A stretch of DNA of 64,000 nucleotides, taken from NCBI RefSeq assembly GCF_020164475.1, contig NZ_JAIQWX010000010.1, positions 1 to 64,000 on the forward strand, in the 5' to 3' direction. The first letter of the stretch is position 1. The number at the start of each line of letters is the position of its first letter. Source of the stretch: Pseudomonas sp. REP124 (lineage in GTDB: Bacteria; Pseudomonadota; Gammaproteobacteria; Pseudomonadales; Pseudomonadaceae). Positions 9,253 to 19,726 of the stretch are shown here, piece by piece. The notes below the pieces were generated by a model. That model ran no database searches and was not told where the DNA came from. It saw only the letters and a program-made list of their open reading frames with translations. The translations under genes and the position numbers were made by a program.

Positions 9253-10362
9253 TCAGCCACGCGCAATCACGGCAGCGTCGGCTTCGACCTTTTCGGCCGC
9301 TTTCTCGCGGATCAAGCGTTCAAGCTCATCCACCAGATTGTCATTCGTCAGTTTCTGCGACGGCTTGCCGTCGATGTAAATCAGGTTTGGCGTGCCGCCA
9401 GTCAAGCCGATATGGGCTTCCTTGGCTTCACCCGGGCCGTTGACCACGCAACCGATGACCGCAACATCCAGCGGCACCAGCAGGTCTTCGAGGCGCCCTT
9501 CCAGTTCGTTCATGGTTTTGACCACATCGAAGTTCTGCCGCGAGCAGCTCGGGCAGGCGATGAAGTTGATGCCACGGGAACGCAGGTGCAGGGATTTGAG
9601 AATGTCGTAGCCGACTTTCACTTCCTCGACCGGGTCAGCCGCCAACGAGATGCGAATAGTATCGCCAATCCCTTCGGCGAGCAGCATACCGAGGCCCACT
9701 GCGGATTTCACCGTGCCTGAACGCAAACCGCCGGCTTCGGTGATGCCCAGGTGCAGCGGCTGGACGATTTCCTTGGCCAGCAGGCGGTACGCCTCGACCG
9801 CCATGAACACATCGGAAGCCTTCACGCTGACCTTGAAGTCCTGGAAATTCAGGCGTTCGAGGTGTTCGACGTGACGCAGAGCGGACTCGACCAGCGCAGC
9901 CGGCGTCGGCTCGCCGTATTTCTTCTGCAGGTCTTTTTCCAGGGAACCGGCGTTGACGCCGATGCGGATTGGAATCCCGCGATCACGGGCGGCATCGACC
10001 ACGGCGCGCACGCGATCTTCGCGACCGATGTTGCCCGGGTTGATCCGCAGACAGTCGACGCCCAGTTCAGCGACGCGCAGCGCGATGCGGTAGTCGAAGT
10101 GGATATCCGCGACCAAAGGCACTTTGACCAGTTGCTTGATCTTGCCGAAGGCCTCGGCGGCGTCCATGTCCGGTACGGATACGCGAACGATATCGACGCC
10201 GGCCGCTTCCAGCCGATTGATCTGCGCGACGGTGGCGGCAACATCATTGGTATCGCTGTTGGTCATGCTCTGCACGGCGATAGGTGCATCGCCACCGACA
10301 GGCACATTCCCGACCCAGATCTTGCGCGACTCGCGACGTTTGATTGGAGATTCGCCGTGCAT
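9253..10362 (-). CDS. ispG: 4-hydroxy-3-methylbut-2-enyl diphosphate synthase (IspG/GcpE)
   Basis: Converts MEcPP to HMBPP in the MEP isoprenoid pathway, using a [4Fe-4S] cluster. The 369-residue product has the TIM-barrel half with NPGNIG, and the cluster domain with CPSCSRQ and [10 protein letters not shown], whose cysteines and the following acidic residues bind the iron-sulfur cluster. It starts only 3 bases after rodZ ends. Its need for Fe-S cofactor fits the same-strand position downstream of the isc genes, though a terminator follows iscX. Confidence 0.98.
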   Translation of the reverse strand: MHGESPIKRRESRKIWVGNVPVGGDAPIAVQSMTNSDTNDVAATVAQINRLEAAGVDIVRVSVPDMDAAEAFGKIKQLVKVPLVADIHFDYRIALRVAELGVDCLRINPGNIGREDRVRAVVDAARDRGIPIRIGVNAGSLEKDLQKKYGEPTPAALVESALRHVEHLERLNFQDFKVSVKASDVFMAVEAYRLLAKEIVQPLHLGITEAGGLRSGTVKSAVGLGMLLAEGIGDTIRISLAADPVEEVKVGYDILKSLHLRSRGINFIACPSCSRQNFDVVKTMNELEGRLEDLLVPLDVAVIGCVVNGPGEAKEAHIGLTGGTPNLIYIDGKPSQKLTNDNLVDELERLIREKAAEKVEADAAVIARG

Positions 10363-10365
10363 GAC

Positions 10366-11400
10366 TTATTGACCCAACTTCAGGCGAGCAGTCTCGCCAC
10401 TGGTGAACGGAGCAACATCAACCGCCTGGCCGTTGTAGCTGACCTGCGCGCCGCGGGCGTAGCCCAGGCGAACGGCGAACGGTGGCTTGCCGTTGACGGA
10501 AAGGCTGTCGCCTTTACGCTTGAGACCGCTGAACAGTACCTTGCCGCCACCGTCGGTGACTTGCGTCCAGCAATCGGCAACGAATTGCACTTGAACCTGA
10601 CCCTGGCCGACAGACGGAGCCGCTGCCGCAACGACTGGAGCAGCCGCTGGCGCTGGAGCAGCCGGGGCGGTAACGGTTGGAGCCGGAACAGCAGGAGCCG
10701 CTGGTGCCGGAGTTACAGGCGTCGCAGCAACCGCAGGGGTAGTATGCGCCGCAGCAGCAGGTACCGGGGCGGCGGGCACTGCCGGGGCAGTCGCTTGAGC
10801 TTCTGCCGGTGCTTCAGCCGAAGTCTCGGCCTGCGGCAACGCCAGGGCAGTCGAATTATCAACCTGCCCCTCTGCAACGGCCTGATCTTCAGGCTCGTCC
10901 AGCGGATGAATCTGTGTGGTGCCGTCGGCGCCTTCGACTTCGACGTGCTCAGGGCTGAGGCTGGTCAGTTCCTGTTTGCGCATCGCGGTCTGATCCTGCC
11001 ACCAGACGAAACCGCCACCGATGACGGCCACCAGCAGCAACAGGCTGACAAGACGCAAGATAGTGTGGGAAACCCGAACCGGCTCTTCGATGCGACCCAG
11101 GCCTTGGACGTTGCTGCCCTGGGAGTCGGTGCCGGTGGATTGGTCGAACTGCTGAACCAGAACGGCCTGGTCCATGCCGAGCAATTTGGCGTAGGCGCGG
11201 ATATAACCGCGGGCGAAAGTGTGCCCCGGCAGCTTGTCGAAAGCGCCGGCTTCCAGATTGCTCAGGGAATTGACGGTGAGGTTGAGCTTGAGGGCCACTT
11301 CGGCCAGCGACCAGCCATTGCTTTCGCGGGCCTGGCGCAAGGTCTCACCGGGGTTAACGCGATTCGCTGCTACAACTTCGGGATGCGCCGCTTTCATCAT
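10366..11400 (-). CDS. rodZ: Cytoskeletal protein RodZ
   Basis: Links the MreB cytoskeleton to the cell-wall elongation machinery. Domains in the 344-residue product: a cytoplasmic helix-turn-helix of the HTH_25 type (about 15-90, GETLRQARESNGWSLAEVAL), a single membrane helix near 115-132, a long Ala/Pro/Thr-rich periplasmic linker (about 180-265), and a C-terminal DUF4115 beta domain (CWTQVTDGGGKVLFSGL). The start overlaps the pilW stop (ATGA type). The low-complexity linker accounts for the repetitive sequence at about 10620-10830. Confidence 0.95.
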   Translation of the reverse strand: MMKAAHPEVVAANRVNPGETLRQARESNGWSLAEVALKLNLTVNSLSNLEAGAFDKLPGHTFARGYIRAYAKLLGMDQAVLVQQFDQSTGTDSQGSNVQGLGRIEEPVRVSHTILRLVSLLLLVAVIGGGFVWWQDQTAMRKQELTSLSPEHVEVEGADGTTQIHPLDEPEDQAVAEGQVDNSTALALPQAETSAEAPAEAQATAPAVPAAPVPAAAAHTTPAVAATPVTPAPAAPAVPAPTVTAPAAPAPAAAPVVAAAAPSVGQGQVQVQFVADCWTQVTDGGGKVLFSGLKRKGDSLSVNGKPPFAVRLGYARGAQVSYNGQAVDVAPFTSGETARLKLGQ

Positions 11401-12155
11401 TGCTCCGACAGGTATTGCTGATATTCCGGTGTACCCGGATAGAGTCTTTTTAGTTGCAGGCCAAAACTGGCGGCCTTGTCGCGATCTTCGAACACTTTTG
11501 CCAGCCGAACGCCGAGCAATAGACTACGTGCATTTTGCTCGGCAAGCAGGCTGAAACGATCGTAGTAGTCACGCGCGGGCACATAATGCCTGTCTTCGTA
11601 AGACAACTCAGCCATTTCCAGCAATGCTCTTGGCTGTTGTCGATTCAAACGCAGGGCTTTTTCCAGTTGCTGCTGCGCCAGATCGCGCTGGCCCATCATC
11701 GCAGCGGTCATGCCGAGGTTCTCGAATACTCGCGAACGCTCAGGATACAGGGTATCGGCAGCGGCCTGTTCAAAGCGCTCGTAGGCTTCCTTGTATCGCT
11801 TCTGCTCGAAAAGAAAACTGCCGTAGTTATTGAGGATTCGTGCATCGGCGGGACGGGAGGAAAGCGCCTTGCGAAAGTGCTGGTCGGCCAGCTCCGGTTC
11901 CAGCTCGGCCTGGAACACCAGCGCCAGTGCCGCGTTGGCGTCCGCGTCGGAACTATCGAGTTCCAGCGCTTTCTTCAACGGCACTTTTGCCCGCTCGGTC
12001 ATGCCCTGCTGCAGGTAGCCGATGCCCAACTGCACATATGCCTCACGCGCTTCATCGCGGCCCTTGCTGGTCTTCATCGGGTTGTAGTCGCCCGAAAGAA
12101 CACAGCCAGCACACAGGCTGGCCAATAACAAAAGCAGCGCAAAGCGCAGGGACAT
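11397..12155 (-). CDS. pilW: Type IV pilus biogenesis/stability lipoprotein PilW (PilF)
   Basis: TPR lipoprotein that assembles the PilQ secretin in the outer membrane. The 252-residue product begins with a lipoprotein signal (LLLLASLCAGC, Cys at about 18), followed by tandem TPR units such as EAYVQLGIGYLQQG and ADARILNNYGSFLFEQKRY. The gene lies between rlmN and rodZ, its conserved place in Pseudomonas, and overlaps rodZ by four bases. Confidence 0.94.
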   Translation of the reverse strand: MSLRFALLLLLASLCAGCVLSGDYNPMKTSKGRDEAREAYVQLGIGYLQQGMTERAKVPLKKALELDSSDADANAALALVFQAELEPELADQHFRKALSSRPADARILNNYGSFLFEQKRYKEAYERFEQAAADTLYPERSRVFENLGMTAAMMGQRDLAQQQLEKALRLNRQQPRALLEMAELSYEDRHYVPARDYYDRFSLLAEQNARSLLLGVRLAKVFEDRDKAASFGLQLKRLYPGTPEYQQYLSEQ

Positions 12156-12171
12156 AGAGATCCTCTCTTGT

Positions 12172-13317
12172 TTACTTGTTCGCGGCGTTCACGGCCATAT
12201 CGTTTTCGGCGCTCAATTCGCGCACGGCGATATAACGTTCGCTACGACGGGTGCGATCCATCACCTGCCCTACCAATTGACCACAAGCGGCGTCGATGTC
12301 TTCACCACGGGTGGTGCGGACGGTGACGTTGAAACCGGCGTGATGCAGCTGATCCTGGAACCGACGAATGGCGTTGTTGCTTGGCCGCTCGTACCCGGAA
12401 TGCGGGAACGGGTTGAAGGGGATCAGGTTGATCTTGCACGGGATGTTTTTCAGCAACTCGATCATTTCGACTGCGTGTTCGAGCTTGTCGTTCACGTCTT
12501 TCAACAAGGTGTACTCAATGGTCAGCACACGCTTTTCGCCCAGGGACGACATGTAGCGCTGGCACGATTCGAGCAGCATCTTAAGCGGATACTTCTTGTT
12601 GATCGGCACCAATTGGTTACGCAATGCGTCATTCGGTGCGTGCAGGGACAACGCCAGGGAGACGTCGATGTGCTTGGCCAGCTCATCGATCATCGGCACC
12701 ACGCCCGAAGTGGACAGGGTCACGCGGCGCTTGGAAATGCCGTAACCCAGGTCATCCATCATCAGATGCATGGCGGCAATGACGTTGTCGAAGTTCAGCA
12801 GCGGCTCACCCATGCCCATCATCACCACGTTGGTGATGGCACGGTCGACGGTCGCCGGGACGCTGCCAAAGGATTTGTTGGCAATCCACACCTGGCCGAT
12901 GACTTCGGCGGCGGTGAGGTTGCTATTGAAGCCTTGCTTGCCGGTGGAGCAGAAACTGCAGTCCAGGGCACAGCCAGCCTGAGAGGAAACGCACAAGGTG
13001 CCGCGCTTGCCCTGAGGGATGTAAACGGTCTCGACGCAGCTACCGGACGCCACGCGTACGACCCATTTACGGGTACCGTCGCTGGAAATGTCCTCGCTGA
13101 CCACTTCGGGGCCGCGAACTTCAGCAACAGCCTTGAGCTTTTCGCGCAAGGCCTTGCTGACGTTCGTCATGGCGTCGAAATCATCGACGCCAAAGTGGTG
13201 AATCCATTTCATTACCTGACCGGCACGGAAACGCTTCTCCCCGATTGAGTCGAAGAATTTTTCCATTTCCGACTGGGTGAGCCCCAGCAGGTTGGTTTTA
13301 ACAGTCGATGTAGTCAT
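12172..13317 (-). CDS. rlmN: Dual-specificity 23S rRNA/tRNA adenine-C2 methyltransferase RlmN
   Basis: Radical SAM enzyme methylating A2503 of 23S rRNA and A37 of some tRNAs. In the 381-residue product the radical SAM cysteines appear as [11 protein letters not shown] (CxxxCxxC), with the SAM-binding GMGEPLLN motif downstream. The C-terminal [11 protein letters not shown] carries the cysteine that resolves the protein-RNA intermediate. Start MTTSTVKTN at 13317 is preferred over an extension five codons upstream because it follows GGAAGG. It lies between ndk and pilW. Confidence 0.97.
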   Translation of the reverse strand: MTTSTVKTNLLGLTQSEMEKFFDSIGEKRFRAGQVMKWIHHFGVDDFDAMTNVSKALREKLKAVAEVRGPEVVSEDISSDGTRKWVVRVASGSCVETVYIPQGKRGTLCVSSQAGCALDCSFCSTGKQGFNSNLTAAEVIGQVWIANKSFGSVPATVDRAITNVVMMGMGEPLLNFDNVIAAMHLMMDDLGYGISKRRVTLSTSGVVPMIDELAKHIDVSLALSLHAPNDALRNQLVPINKKYPLKMLLESCQRYMSSLGEKRVLTIEYTLLKDVNDKLEHAVEMIELLKNIPCKINLIPFNPFPHSGYERPSNNAIRRFQDQLHHAGFNVTVRTTRGEDIDAACGQLVGQVMDRTRRSERYIAVRELSAENDMAVNAANK

Positions 13318-13347
13318 GGATTCACCTTCCACTCTTTAAGCCAATGC

Positions 13348-13773
13348 TTAGCGAGCGGTTACTTCAGTAGCTGCGAAGAAGTATGCGATTTCGCGAGCGG
13401 CAGCGGCTTCGGAGTCCGAACCGTGTACAGCGTTGGCGTCGATGGATTCAGCGAAGTCAGCACGGATGGTGCCGGCAGCAGCTTCTTTAGGGTTGGTAGC
13501 GCCCATCAGCTCACGGTTGCGAGCGATAGCGTTTTCACCTTCCAGAACCTGAACGACAACCGGACCGGAAGTCATGAAGGCAACCAGGTCGCCGAAGAAA
13601 CCACGAGCGCTGTGCTCAGCGTAGAAGCCTTCGGCTTCGGCTTTGGACAGTTGCTTCAGTTTCGAAGCTACAACGCGCAGGCCAGCGTCTTCGAAGCGAG
13701 TGGTGATCTTGCCGATCACGTTTTTGGCAACGGCGTCAGGCTTGATGATGGAGAAAGTACGTTGAACAGCCAT
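13348..13773 (-). CDS. ndk: Nucleoside diphosphate kinase
   Basis: Transfers gamma-phosphate between nucleoside triphosphates and diphosphates. The 141-residue product has full family length, with the N-terminal [14 protein letters not shown] and the active-site histidine in NAVHGSDS (about residue 117). It follows the isc operon but is separated from iscX by a terminator hairpin whose loop contains TATAAT, so it is probably transcribed from its own promoter. Confidence 0.98.
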   Translation of the reverse strand: MAVQRTFSIIKPDAVAKNVIGKITTRFEDAGLRVVASKLKQLSKAEAEGFYAEHSARGFFGDLVAFMTSGPVVVQVLEGENAIARNRELMGATNPKEAAAGTIRADFAESIDANAVHGSDSEAAAAREIAYFFAATEVTAR

Positions 13774-13801
13774 GGTGTAACTCCAGAAACGGTAATGTGC
13801 G

Positions 13802-13831
13802 AAAAATTAAACCCGCGAATTATACGCGGGT
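13802..13831 (-). terminator. isc operon terminator with a -10-like loop
   Basis: On the minus strand, ACCCGCG-TATAATT-CGCGGGT (13811-13831) is followed by TTAATTTTT. It closes the isc transcript after iscX. The loop holds a perfect TATAAT that could be the -10 of ndk (candidate -35 TTAGGC, 18-base spacer). Confidence 0.75.
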
Positions 13832-13861
13832 TCTCGGGTATTGCCTAACCTGCGGCGTGGC

Positions 13862-14062
13862 TCAGTCGCGTTCAGCGATCCAGTGGGCCTGAATGGCCTC
13901 CAGGATCTTCTCGCCACAATGCTCAGGCTTGTCGCCGAACTCGGGCAATTCCATCACCCACTTGCGCAGATCGACGAAGTTGACCGACATAGGGTCTACA
14001 TCGGGCTTGGATTCAGCCAGCTGGATTGCGATCTCCAGTACATCAGTCCACATGAGACTCAT
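13862..14062 (-). CDS. iscX: Fe-S cluster assembly accessory protein IscX
   Basis: Small acidic protein (66 residues) that binds IscS and iron and tunes cluster assembly. The sequence carries the family features WTDVLEIAIQL and DPMSVNFVDLRKWV. Last gene of the isc operon, 14 bases after fdx, followed by a terminator. Confidence 0.95.
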   Translation of the reverse strand: MSLMWTDVLEIAIQLAESKPDVDPMSVNFVDLRKWVMELPEFGDKPEHCGEKILEAIQAHWIAERD

Positions 14063-14076
14063 GACAATTCCTTGAA

Positions 14077-14418
14077 TCAGTGCGGCGCTTCGGCTGCGTG
14101 GTTGAGCGAGTACTTCGGAATTTCGACGGTCAGGTCTTCGGTGCCGACCTTGGCCTGACAGGCCAGACGAGACTGGGCTTCCAGACCCCAGGCCTTGTCA
14201 AGATAGTCCTCTTCCAGCTCGTCAGCCTCTTCCAGCGAGTCGAAACCCTCACGAACGATGCAGTGACAAGTGGTGCAGGCGCAGACGCCGCCACAGGCAC
14301 TTTCCATCTCGATATGGTGCTCGTGGGCCAGTTCGAGGATGGACGTACCGGTCTCAGCCTCCACGACCATGCCGTCCGGGCAAAACTTTTCGTGTGGCAG
14401 AAAAATGACCTGCGGCAT
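14077..14418 (-). CDS. fdx: ISC-type [2Fe-2S] ferredoxin
   Basis: Electron donor for Fe-S cluster assembly, 113 residues. The cluster ligands are seen in ESACGGVCACTTCH (Cys pattern C-x5-C-x2-C), with a fourth Cys in LACQAKV near residue 88. It sits 2 bases from hscA, in normal isc order. Confidence 0.96.
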   Translation of the reverse strand: MPQVIFLPHEKFCPDGMVVEAETGTSILELAHEHHIEMESACGGVCACTTCHCIVREGFDSLEEADELEEDYLDKAWGLEAQSRLACQAKVGTEDLTVEIPKYSLNHAAEAPH

Positions 14419-14420
14419 CG

Positions 14421-16283
14421 TTATTCCTCAATCTCATTCAGGTTGCGCCCGGCCAACGCGGCTTTCACCGTCGAGTCCATGCGGCGGGCAGCAAAGGCAT
14501 CAGTCACTTGCGACAGACGCTTGGTCTGCTGCTCGATGGCGTAACCATCGGTACCTTTCATCAGTTCGGTCAGCTCCTGCACCTGCATGTCGATGACCAT
14601 GCGCTCTTCGGCATCGAGCAGGCGGTCGCCGTCGACGTCCAAAGCAGCCTGCACCGCCTCAACCAGGCGCTGGGCGTCGACCTGCTGCTCGCGCAATACG
14701 CGGGCAACCTTGTCGTCATTGGCGTGCTGGAACGAATCCTTGAGCATTTTGGCGATTTCGCCGTCGGTCAGACCGTAAGACGGCTTGACCTGAATGCTGG
14801 CCTCGACGCCCGAACCCAGCTCGCGAGCGGAGACATTCAGCAAACCGTCGGCATCGACCTGGAAGGTCACGCGAATCTTCGCAGCACCGGCCACCATCGC
14901 CGGAATGCCGCGCAATTCGAAGCGCGCCAGGGAGCGGCAGTCGCTGATCAGCTCGCGCTCACCCTGCAGCACATGGATCGCCATGGCCGACTGGCCGTCT
15001 TTATACGTGGTGAAGTCCTGGGCGCGAGCGACGGGGATGGTGGTGTTGCGCGGAATCACCTTCTCCATCAGGCCACCCATGGTTTCCAGCCCCAGGGACA
15101 ACGGAATAACGTCGAGCAGCAACAGCTCTTCGCCGTCACGCTTGTTGCCAGCCAGAGTATCGGCCTGGATCGCGGCACCAATGGCCACCACTTGATCCGG
15201 ATCGATCTCGGTCAACGGCTGACGACCGAAAGCTTCGGCGACGGCTTCGCGAACACGTGGAACGCGGGTCGAACCACCGACCATGACCACCGCATGCACT
15301 TCTTCCAGCTCTACGCCGGAGTCACGCACGGCACGGCGGCAGGCCTTCAGGCTGCGAGCGACCATCGGCTCGATCAGCGCATTGAAGGCTTCGCGGGTCA
15401 GCTCGGCTTTCCAGTCGCCATAGGCAACTTCAACAGCTTGGGTATTGGTCAACGCTTCCTTGGCCGCACAAGCGGTTTGCAAGAGATTGCGTTGCGCACC
15501 CGGATCGAGGTCGGCGGACAGACCGGCGCTCTCGATGATCCAGCCAGCGATCGCGTGGTCGAAGTCATCGCCGCCCAGGGCGCTGTCGCCACCGGTGGCC
15601 AGCACTTCGAACACACCGCCGGTCAGGCGCAGAATGGAAATATCGAAAGTGCCGCCGCCCAGGTCATAAATGGCGACCAGGCCTTCGGCATGCTGGTCCA
15701 GACCATAAGCCACGGCGGCAGCGGTCGGCTCGTTAAGCAGGCGCAGCACGTTGAGGCCGGCCAGCTTGGCGGCGTCCTTTGTGGCTTGGCGCTGAGCGTC
15801 GTCGAAATAAGCCGGAACCGTAATCACTGCGCCCACAAGCTCACCACCCAGGGTGGCTTCAGCACGCTGGCGCAGGACCTTGAGGATATCGGCGGAGACT
15901 TCGACCGGGCTTTTCGGGCCCTGGATCGTGTCGATGAACGGCATGTGCGATTCGCCGCCGACAAAGCGATACGGCAGTTGCTCGCCCAATTGCTTGACGT
16001 CGGACAGACCACGACCCATCAAGCGCTTGACCGACAGCACAGTGTTCAGGGGATCAGCGGAGGCAGCCAGTTTGGCGGATTCGCCGACTTCGACGCGATC
16101 GGCGTGATAGCGCACGGCAGACGGCAGGATGACCCGCCCTTCTGCGTCGGCCAGAGGCTCGGAAAGACCGCTGCGCAAGGCAGCGACCAGCGAATTGGTA
16201 GTGCCCAAGTCGATCCCCACAGCCAGGCGACGCTGGTGCGGTTGAGGACTTTGGCCGGGTTCGGCGATCTGCAGTAGGGCCAT
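14421..16283 (-). CDS. hscA: Fe-S cluster chaperone HscA (Hsp70 family)
   Basis: Specialised Hsp70 that, with HscB, promotes transfer of clusters from IscU. The 620-residue product has the ATPase domain ([12 protein letters not shown] at about 23-34, [35 protein letters not shown]) and a substrate-binding domain from about 390. Located between hscB and fdx in the isc operon; its ADP/ATP-site motifs are intact. Confidence 0.97.
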   Translation of the reverse strand: MALLQIAEPGQSPQPHQRRLAVGIDLGTTNSLVAALRSGLSEPLADAEGRVILPSAVRYHADRVEVGESAKLAASADPLNTVLSVKRLMGRGLSDVKQLGEQLPYRFVGGESHMPFIDTIQGPKSPVEVSADILKVLRQRAEATLGGELVGAVITVPAYFDDAQRQATKDAAKLAGLNVLRLLNEPTAAAVAYGLDQHAEGLVAIYDLGGGTFDISILRLTGGVFEVLATGGDSALGGDDFDHAIAGWIIESAGLSADLDPGAQRNLLQTACAAKEALTNTQAVEVAYGDWKAELTREAFNALIEPMVARSLKACRRAVRDSGVELEEVHAVVMVGGSTRVPRVREAVAEAFGRQPLTEIDPDQVVAIGAAIQADTLAGNKRDGEELLLLDVIPLSLGLETMGGLMEKVIPRNTTIPVARAQDFTTYKDGQSAMAIHVLQGERELISDCRSLARFELRGIPAMVAGAAKIRVTFQVDADGLLNVSARELGSGVEASIQVKPSYGLTDGEIAKMLKDSFQHANDDKVARVLREQQVDAQRLVEAVQAALDVDGDRLLDAEERMVIDMQVQELTELMKGTDGYAIEQQTKRLSQVTDAFAARRMDSTVKAALAGRNLNEIEE

Positions 16284-16334
16284 CGTTATCAGGACTTATC
16301 TGTATATCAGGCGTGCGACCGGAGCGGCACTGGG

Positions 16335-16856
16335 TTAATCGTCGAGGCGCTCTTCTAACTGGCGCACTTCGTAGGTCAGCTTGTCGAGGAACTGCATGCG
16401 TCGCATCAGGCGCTCGGCGCGCTCGCGGTGCGCAGCATCGTTCCAGCAAGCGGCAAAACTCTGGTTCAGCTCTTCCTGGGCAGCCTTGAGGCGGCGCTTG
16501 AACGCGGCAACGCCAGACAGGTCGGCGCTGTCCTGCAGATCTTCGAGCTCTTCACGCAACTCCATCTGTTGCAGAAGAAACTCCGAATCATGCACCGTGA
16601 CCTCCAGCGGCAGCTCGCCACCACTCAAGGCGAGCAGGTAACGCGCGCGCTTGGGGGGATTTTTGAGCGTCTGGTAGGCCTCGTTGAGGCTCGCGGATTG
16701 TTCCAGCGCCAGCCGCTGCTCACGCTCGGTGGCGTCAGCAAAGCGGTCCGGATGAACGCTGCGCGCCAACTCACGGTAGCGCGAAGCCAGCTGATCGAGA
16801 TCCAGGTCGAAACCCGGCTTCAGCTCAAATAAAGCGAAATGACAAGGAGTACCCAC
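16335..16856 (-). CDS. hscB: J-domain co-chaperone HscB
   Basis: Co-chaperone that delivers IscU to HscA. The 173-residue product begins at a GTG codon (16856, giving [12 protein letters not shown]), which gives the family's usual length; the longer frame to 16895 would overlap iscA. The J-domain HPD motif is present in [10 protein letters not shown], and the C-terminal helical bundle binds IscU. It follows iscA by 8 bases. Confidence 0.95.
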   Translation of the reverse strand: MGTPCHFALFELKPGFDLDLDQLASRYRELARSVHPDRFADATEREQRLALEQSASLNEAYQTLKNPPKRARYLLALSGGELPLEVTVHDSEFLLQQMELREELEDLQDSADLSGVAAFKRRLKAAQEELNQSFAACWNDAAHRERAERLMRRMQFLDKLTYEVRQLEERLDD

Positions 16857-16864
16857 GACTAGCC

Positions 16865-17188
16865 TCAGATGTTGAAGCTTTCGCCGCAGCCACACTCACC
16901 GCGCACGTTGGGGTTGTTGAACTTGAAGCCTTCGTTCAACCCTTCCTTGACGAAATCGAGCTCGGTGCCGTCCAGGTAGGCCAGGCTTTTCGGGTCGATG
17001 ATCACTTTCTCGCCGTGACTTTCGAACACCTGATCCTCTTCAACCACCTCGTCGACAAACTCCAGCACGTAGGCAAGGCCGGAGCAGCCTGTGGTGCGAA
17101 CACCCAGACGAATTCCCTCGCCCTTGCCGCGCCCGTCGAGGGAGCGACGCACGTGACGTGCTGCCGCTTCTGTCATGCTGATAGCCAT
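16865..17188 (-). CDS. iscA: Fe-S cluster carrier IscA
   Basis: A-type carrier, 107 residues from [12 protein letters not shown]. The three conserved cysteines are present: one in [10 protein letters not shown] (about 35) and two in the C-terminal GECGCGESF. The start at 17188 is preceded by AAGGAGT; eight upstream codons in frame are not used. Confidence 0.97.
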   Translation of the reverse strand: MAISMTEAAARHVRRSLDGRGKGEGIRLGVRTTGCSGLAYVLEFVDEVVEEDQVFESHGEKVIIDPKSLAYLDGTELDFVKEGLNEGFKFNNPNVRGECGCGESFNI

Positions 17189-17222
17189 CGTTGACTCCTT
17201 ACTCGTCGCCAAATCTTGAAAG

Positions 17223-17609
17223 TCAGATCAAGCCTTTCTTCTGCTTGTAGTCGCGAACGGCAGCCTTGATGGCGTCTTCAGCGAGTACGGAGCAGTGAAT
17301 TTTCACTGGCGGCAGGGCCAGTTCTTCAGCCAGCTGAGTGTTCTTGATGGTTTCTGCCTCGTCCAGCGTCTTGCCCTTCATCCACTCGGTGGCCAGGGAG
17401 CTGGAAGCGATGGCGGAACCGCAGCCGTAGGTCTTGAACTTGGCATCTTCGATGATGCCGGCGTCGTTGACCTTGATCTGCAGGCGCATGACGTCGCCGC
17501 AAGCCGGCGCGCCGACCATGCCGGTGCCGACATCAGGATCTTCCGCGTCCATCTTGCCGACGTTGCGCGGGTTTTCGTAGTGGTCGATGACCTTTTCGCT
17601 GTAAGCCAT
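17223..17609 (-). CDS. iscU: Fe-S cluster scaffold IscU
   Basis: Scaffold on which [2Fe-2S] clusters are built from IscS-derived sulfur. The 128-residue product has the three scaffold cysteines in [18 protein letters not shown] and IHCSVLAED, and the LPPVK motif recognised by HscA. It lies between iscS and iscA. Confidence 0.98.
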   Translation of the reverse strand: MAYSEKVIDHYENPRNVGKMDAEDPDVGTGMVGAPACGDVMRLQIKVNDAGIIEDAKFKTYGCGSAIASSSLATEWMKGKTLDEAETIKNTQLAEELALPPVKIHCSVLAEDAIKAAVRDYKQKKGLI

Positions 17610-17692
17610 GATTCTTAATCCTCACTCATCAGAGAGTCGCTCTTTGAACCCCGGGGCTTGAGCCCGCGGGGCCGGTTCGCGGCGACTTGAAA

Positions 17693-18907
17693 TCAGTGTG
17701 CCGCCCACTCGATTTTCGAAATGTCGACACCGTCTTTGTACATGTCCCACAGCGGCGACAGAGCGCGCAGCTTGGTAACGGCCTCGCAGACTTTCTGCGC
17801 GGCGTAGTCGATCTCTTCTTCGGTGGTGAAACGGCCGAAGGTGAAGCGGATCGAGCTGTGTGCCAGTTCGTCGTTGCGGCCCAGGGCGCGCAGTACGTAC
17901 GAAGGCTCGAGGGACGCCGAGGTGCAGGCCGAACCGGACGAAACCGCCAGATCCTTGAGGGCCATGATCAGCGACTCGCCTTCAACGTAGTTGAAGCTCA
18001 GGTTCAGGTTGTGCGGAACGCGGGCGGTCAGGCTGCCGTTGACGTACAGCTCTTCCAGGTGCTCGACCTGCTTATAGAAACGATCGCTCAAGGCCTTGAT
18101 GCGCACGTTCTCGGCAGCCATGTCTTCCTTGGCTACGCGGAAGGCTTCGCCCATGCCGACGATCTGGTGGGTCGCCAGAGTGCCCGAACGCATGCCGCGC
18201 TCGTGACCGCCGCCGTGCATGGTCGCTTCGATACGCACGCGAGGCTTGCGGCTCACGTACAGCGCGCCGATGCCTTTAGGGCCGTAGGTCTTGTGGGCGG
18301 AGAAGGACATCATGTCGACTTTCAGCTTCTGCAGGTCGATCTCGACCTTGCCGGTGGACTGAGCGGCGTCGACATGGAACAGGATGCCTTTGGAACGAGT
18401 CAGTTCGCCGATGGCGGCGATGTCGTTCACGGTACCGATCTCGTTGTTCACGTGCATGATCGATACGAGGATGGTGTCGTCGCGCAGAGCCGCTTCGACC
18501 ATCTCAGGAGTGACCAGACCGTCTTCACGAGGCTCGATGTAGGTCACTTCGAAACCTTCGCGCTCCAGTTGGCGCATGGTGTCGAGGACAGCCTTGTGTT
18601 CGATCTTGGTGGTGATCAGGTGCTTGCCTTTGGTGGCATAGAAATGTGCCGCACCCTTGATTGCCAGGTTGTCGGATTCGGTGGCACCGGAGGTCCAGAC
18701 GATTTCACGCGGGTCGGCGTTGACCAGATCGGCCACCTGACGACGGGCGTTTTCGACGGACTCTTCGGCTTTCCAGCCAAATACGTGGGAACGGGAAGCC
18801 GGGTTACCGAAGTTTCCGTCGACCAGCAGGCATTCACTCATCTTTTGCGCGACACGCGGATCAACCGGGGTCGTCGCAGAGTAATCAAGGTAAATCGGCA
18901 ATTTCAT
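17693..18907 (-). CDS. iscS: Cysteine desulfurase IscS
   Basis: PLP enzyme that mobilises sulfur from cysteine for Fe-S clusters and tRNA thiolation. In the 404-residue product, the PLP lysine lies in [17 protein letters not shown] (about 206) and the catalytic loop cysteine in [14 protein letters not shown] (about 328). It is 50 bases downstream of iscR. Confidence 0.98.
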   Translation of the reverse strand: MKLPIYLDYSATTPVDPRVAQKMSECLLVDGNFGNPASRSHVFGWKAEESVENARRQVADLVNADPREIVWTSGATESDNLAIKGAAHFYATKGKHLITTKIEHKAVLDTMRQLEREGFEVTYIEPREDGLVTPEMVEAALRDDTILVSIMHVNNEIGTVNDIAAIGELTRSKGILFHVDAAQSTGKVEIDLQKLKVDMMSFSAHKTYGPKGIGALYVSRKPRVRIEATMHGGGHERGMRSGTLATHQIVGMGEAFRVAKEDMAAENVRIKALSDRFYKQVEHLEELYVNGSLTARVPHNLNLSFNYVEGESLIMALKDLAVSSGSACTSASLEPSYVLRALGRNDELAHSSIRFTFGRFTTEEEIDYAAQKVCEAVTKLRALSPLWDMYKDGVDISKIEWAAH

Positions 18908-18957
18908 GGACTATCTCCTAAATCAGGCTGGCTGGCGCGCCGTTAGCTCTTTGGCTG

Positions 18958-19449
18958 TCATTCGACGGCGGACGCTTCAATCTTGTCCAGGCGTGGCGCC
19001 TTGCTGTTGCAACGGCGTTGATCCTGGCGCTGGGCTACTTCTTGTACCTCACGGCGAGTGACAAGGTCAGCCAAGCTGATACCGCTCAGAAATTCGTGAA
19101 TCTGCAGGCTCAGATCGCACCACAAGTGGTGGGTCAGGCAGGTGTCGCCGGAATGGCAATCGCCCTGGCCCTGGCATTTGGTGGCATCGACCGATTCGTT
19201 CACCGCATCGATCACCTGGGCGACCTGGATACCCTGCATGTCGCGAGACAGCTGGTAGCCGCCGCCTGGACCACGAACGCTGGACACCAGATTGCTACGA
19301 CGCAATTTGGCGAAGAGCTGTTCGAGATAAGACAGGGAGATGCCTTGGCGCTCGGAGATATCGGCCAAAGACACAGGCCCGTGCTGCGCGTGCAACGCCA
19401 GGTCAAGCATGGCGGTCACGGCGTATCGGCCTTTTGTAGTCAGTCGCAT
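18958..19449 (-). CDS. iscR: Fe-S-responsive regulator IscR
   Basis: Rrf2-family repressor that binds a [2Fe-2S] cluster and represses the isc operon when clusters are plentiful. The 163-residue product has an N-terminal winged helix ([20 protein letters not shown]) and the cluster ligands C-x5-C-x5-C plus His in [17 protein letters not shown] (about 92-107). First gene of the operon; its promoter region carries two IscR-like operators. Confidence 0.97.
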   Translation of the reverse strand: MRLTTKGRYAVTAMLDLALHAQHGPVSLADISERQGISLSYLEQLFAKLRRSNLVSSVRGPGGGYQLSRDMQGIQVAQVIDAVNESVDATKCQGQGDCHSGDTCLTHHLWCDLSLQIHEFLSGISLADLVTRREVQEVAQRQDQRRCNSKAPRLDKIEASAVE

Positions 19450-19481
19450 GGACAGTTACCACGGAGTTCGGAATGGGTGCG

Positions 19482-19510
19482 AGTATGCGATTCCCGAGTA
19501 TTTAAGTCAA
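19482..19510 (-). promoter_or_regulatory. isc operon promoter
   Basis: Minus strand: -35 TTGACT (19505-19510), 17-base spacer, -10 CATACT (19482-19487), upstream of iscR. Spacing is ideal for sigma-70. Confidence 0.7.
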
Positions 19511-19539
19511 CTATAAGACCTAGTGCTTTAGTCAGGTTT
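19490..19539 (-). promoter_or_regulatory. Two IscR type-1-like operators
   Basis: Read on the minus strand, 19490-19514 (ATAGTTGACT, TAAATA, then CTCGGGAAT) closely follows the E. coli type-1 IscR consensus and overlaps the -35. A weaker copy, ACCTGACTAAAGCACTAGG, lies directly upstream at 19513-19539. Tandem sites are also found at E. coli iscR, where holo-IscR represses. Confidence 0.65.
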
Positions 19540-19610
19540 ACCCGCAAAAGAGCGCGCGAATGATAGCAAAGACTGGGGGCGCACGGCCAGCGAATGCACC
19601 TACCGTTCCT

Positions 19611-19712
19611 CTGTAGGAGCGAGCATGCTCGCGATGGTCGTCAACGATAACGCTGGCAGCCTGACACCCCGCGGTGTTTTTGCGTCCATCGCGAGCATGC
19701 TCGCTCCTACAG
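19611..19712. repeat. REP pair (inverted)
   Basis: CTGTAGGAGCGAGCATGCTCGC and its inverted partner GCGAGCATGCTCGCTCCTACAG, between cysE and the iscR promoter. Confidence 0.9.
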
Positions 19713-19726
19713 GGGAACCGTGACCA

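Noticed and set aside
14508..16277. 589-codon plus-strand ORF opposite hscA
   Set aside because: Shadow of hscA with typical His/Gln/Val-rich antisense composition.
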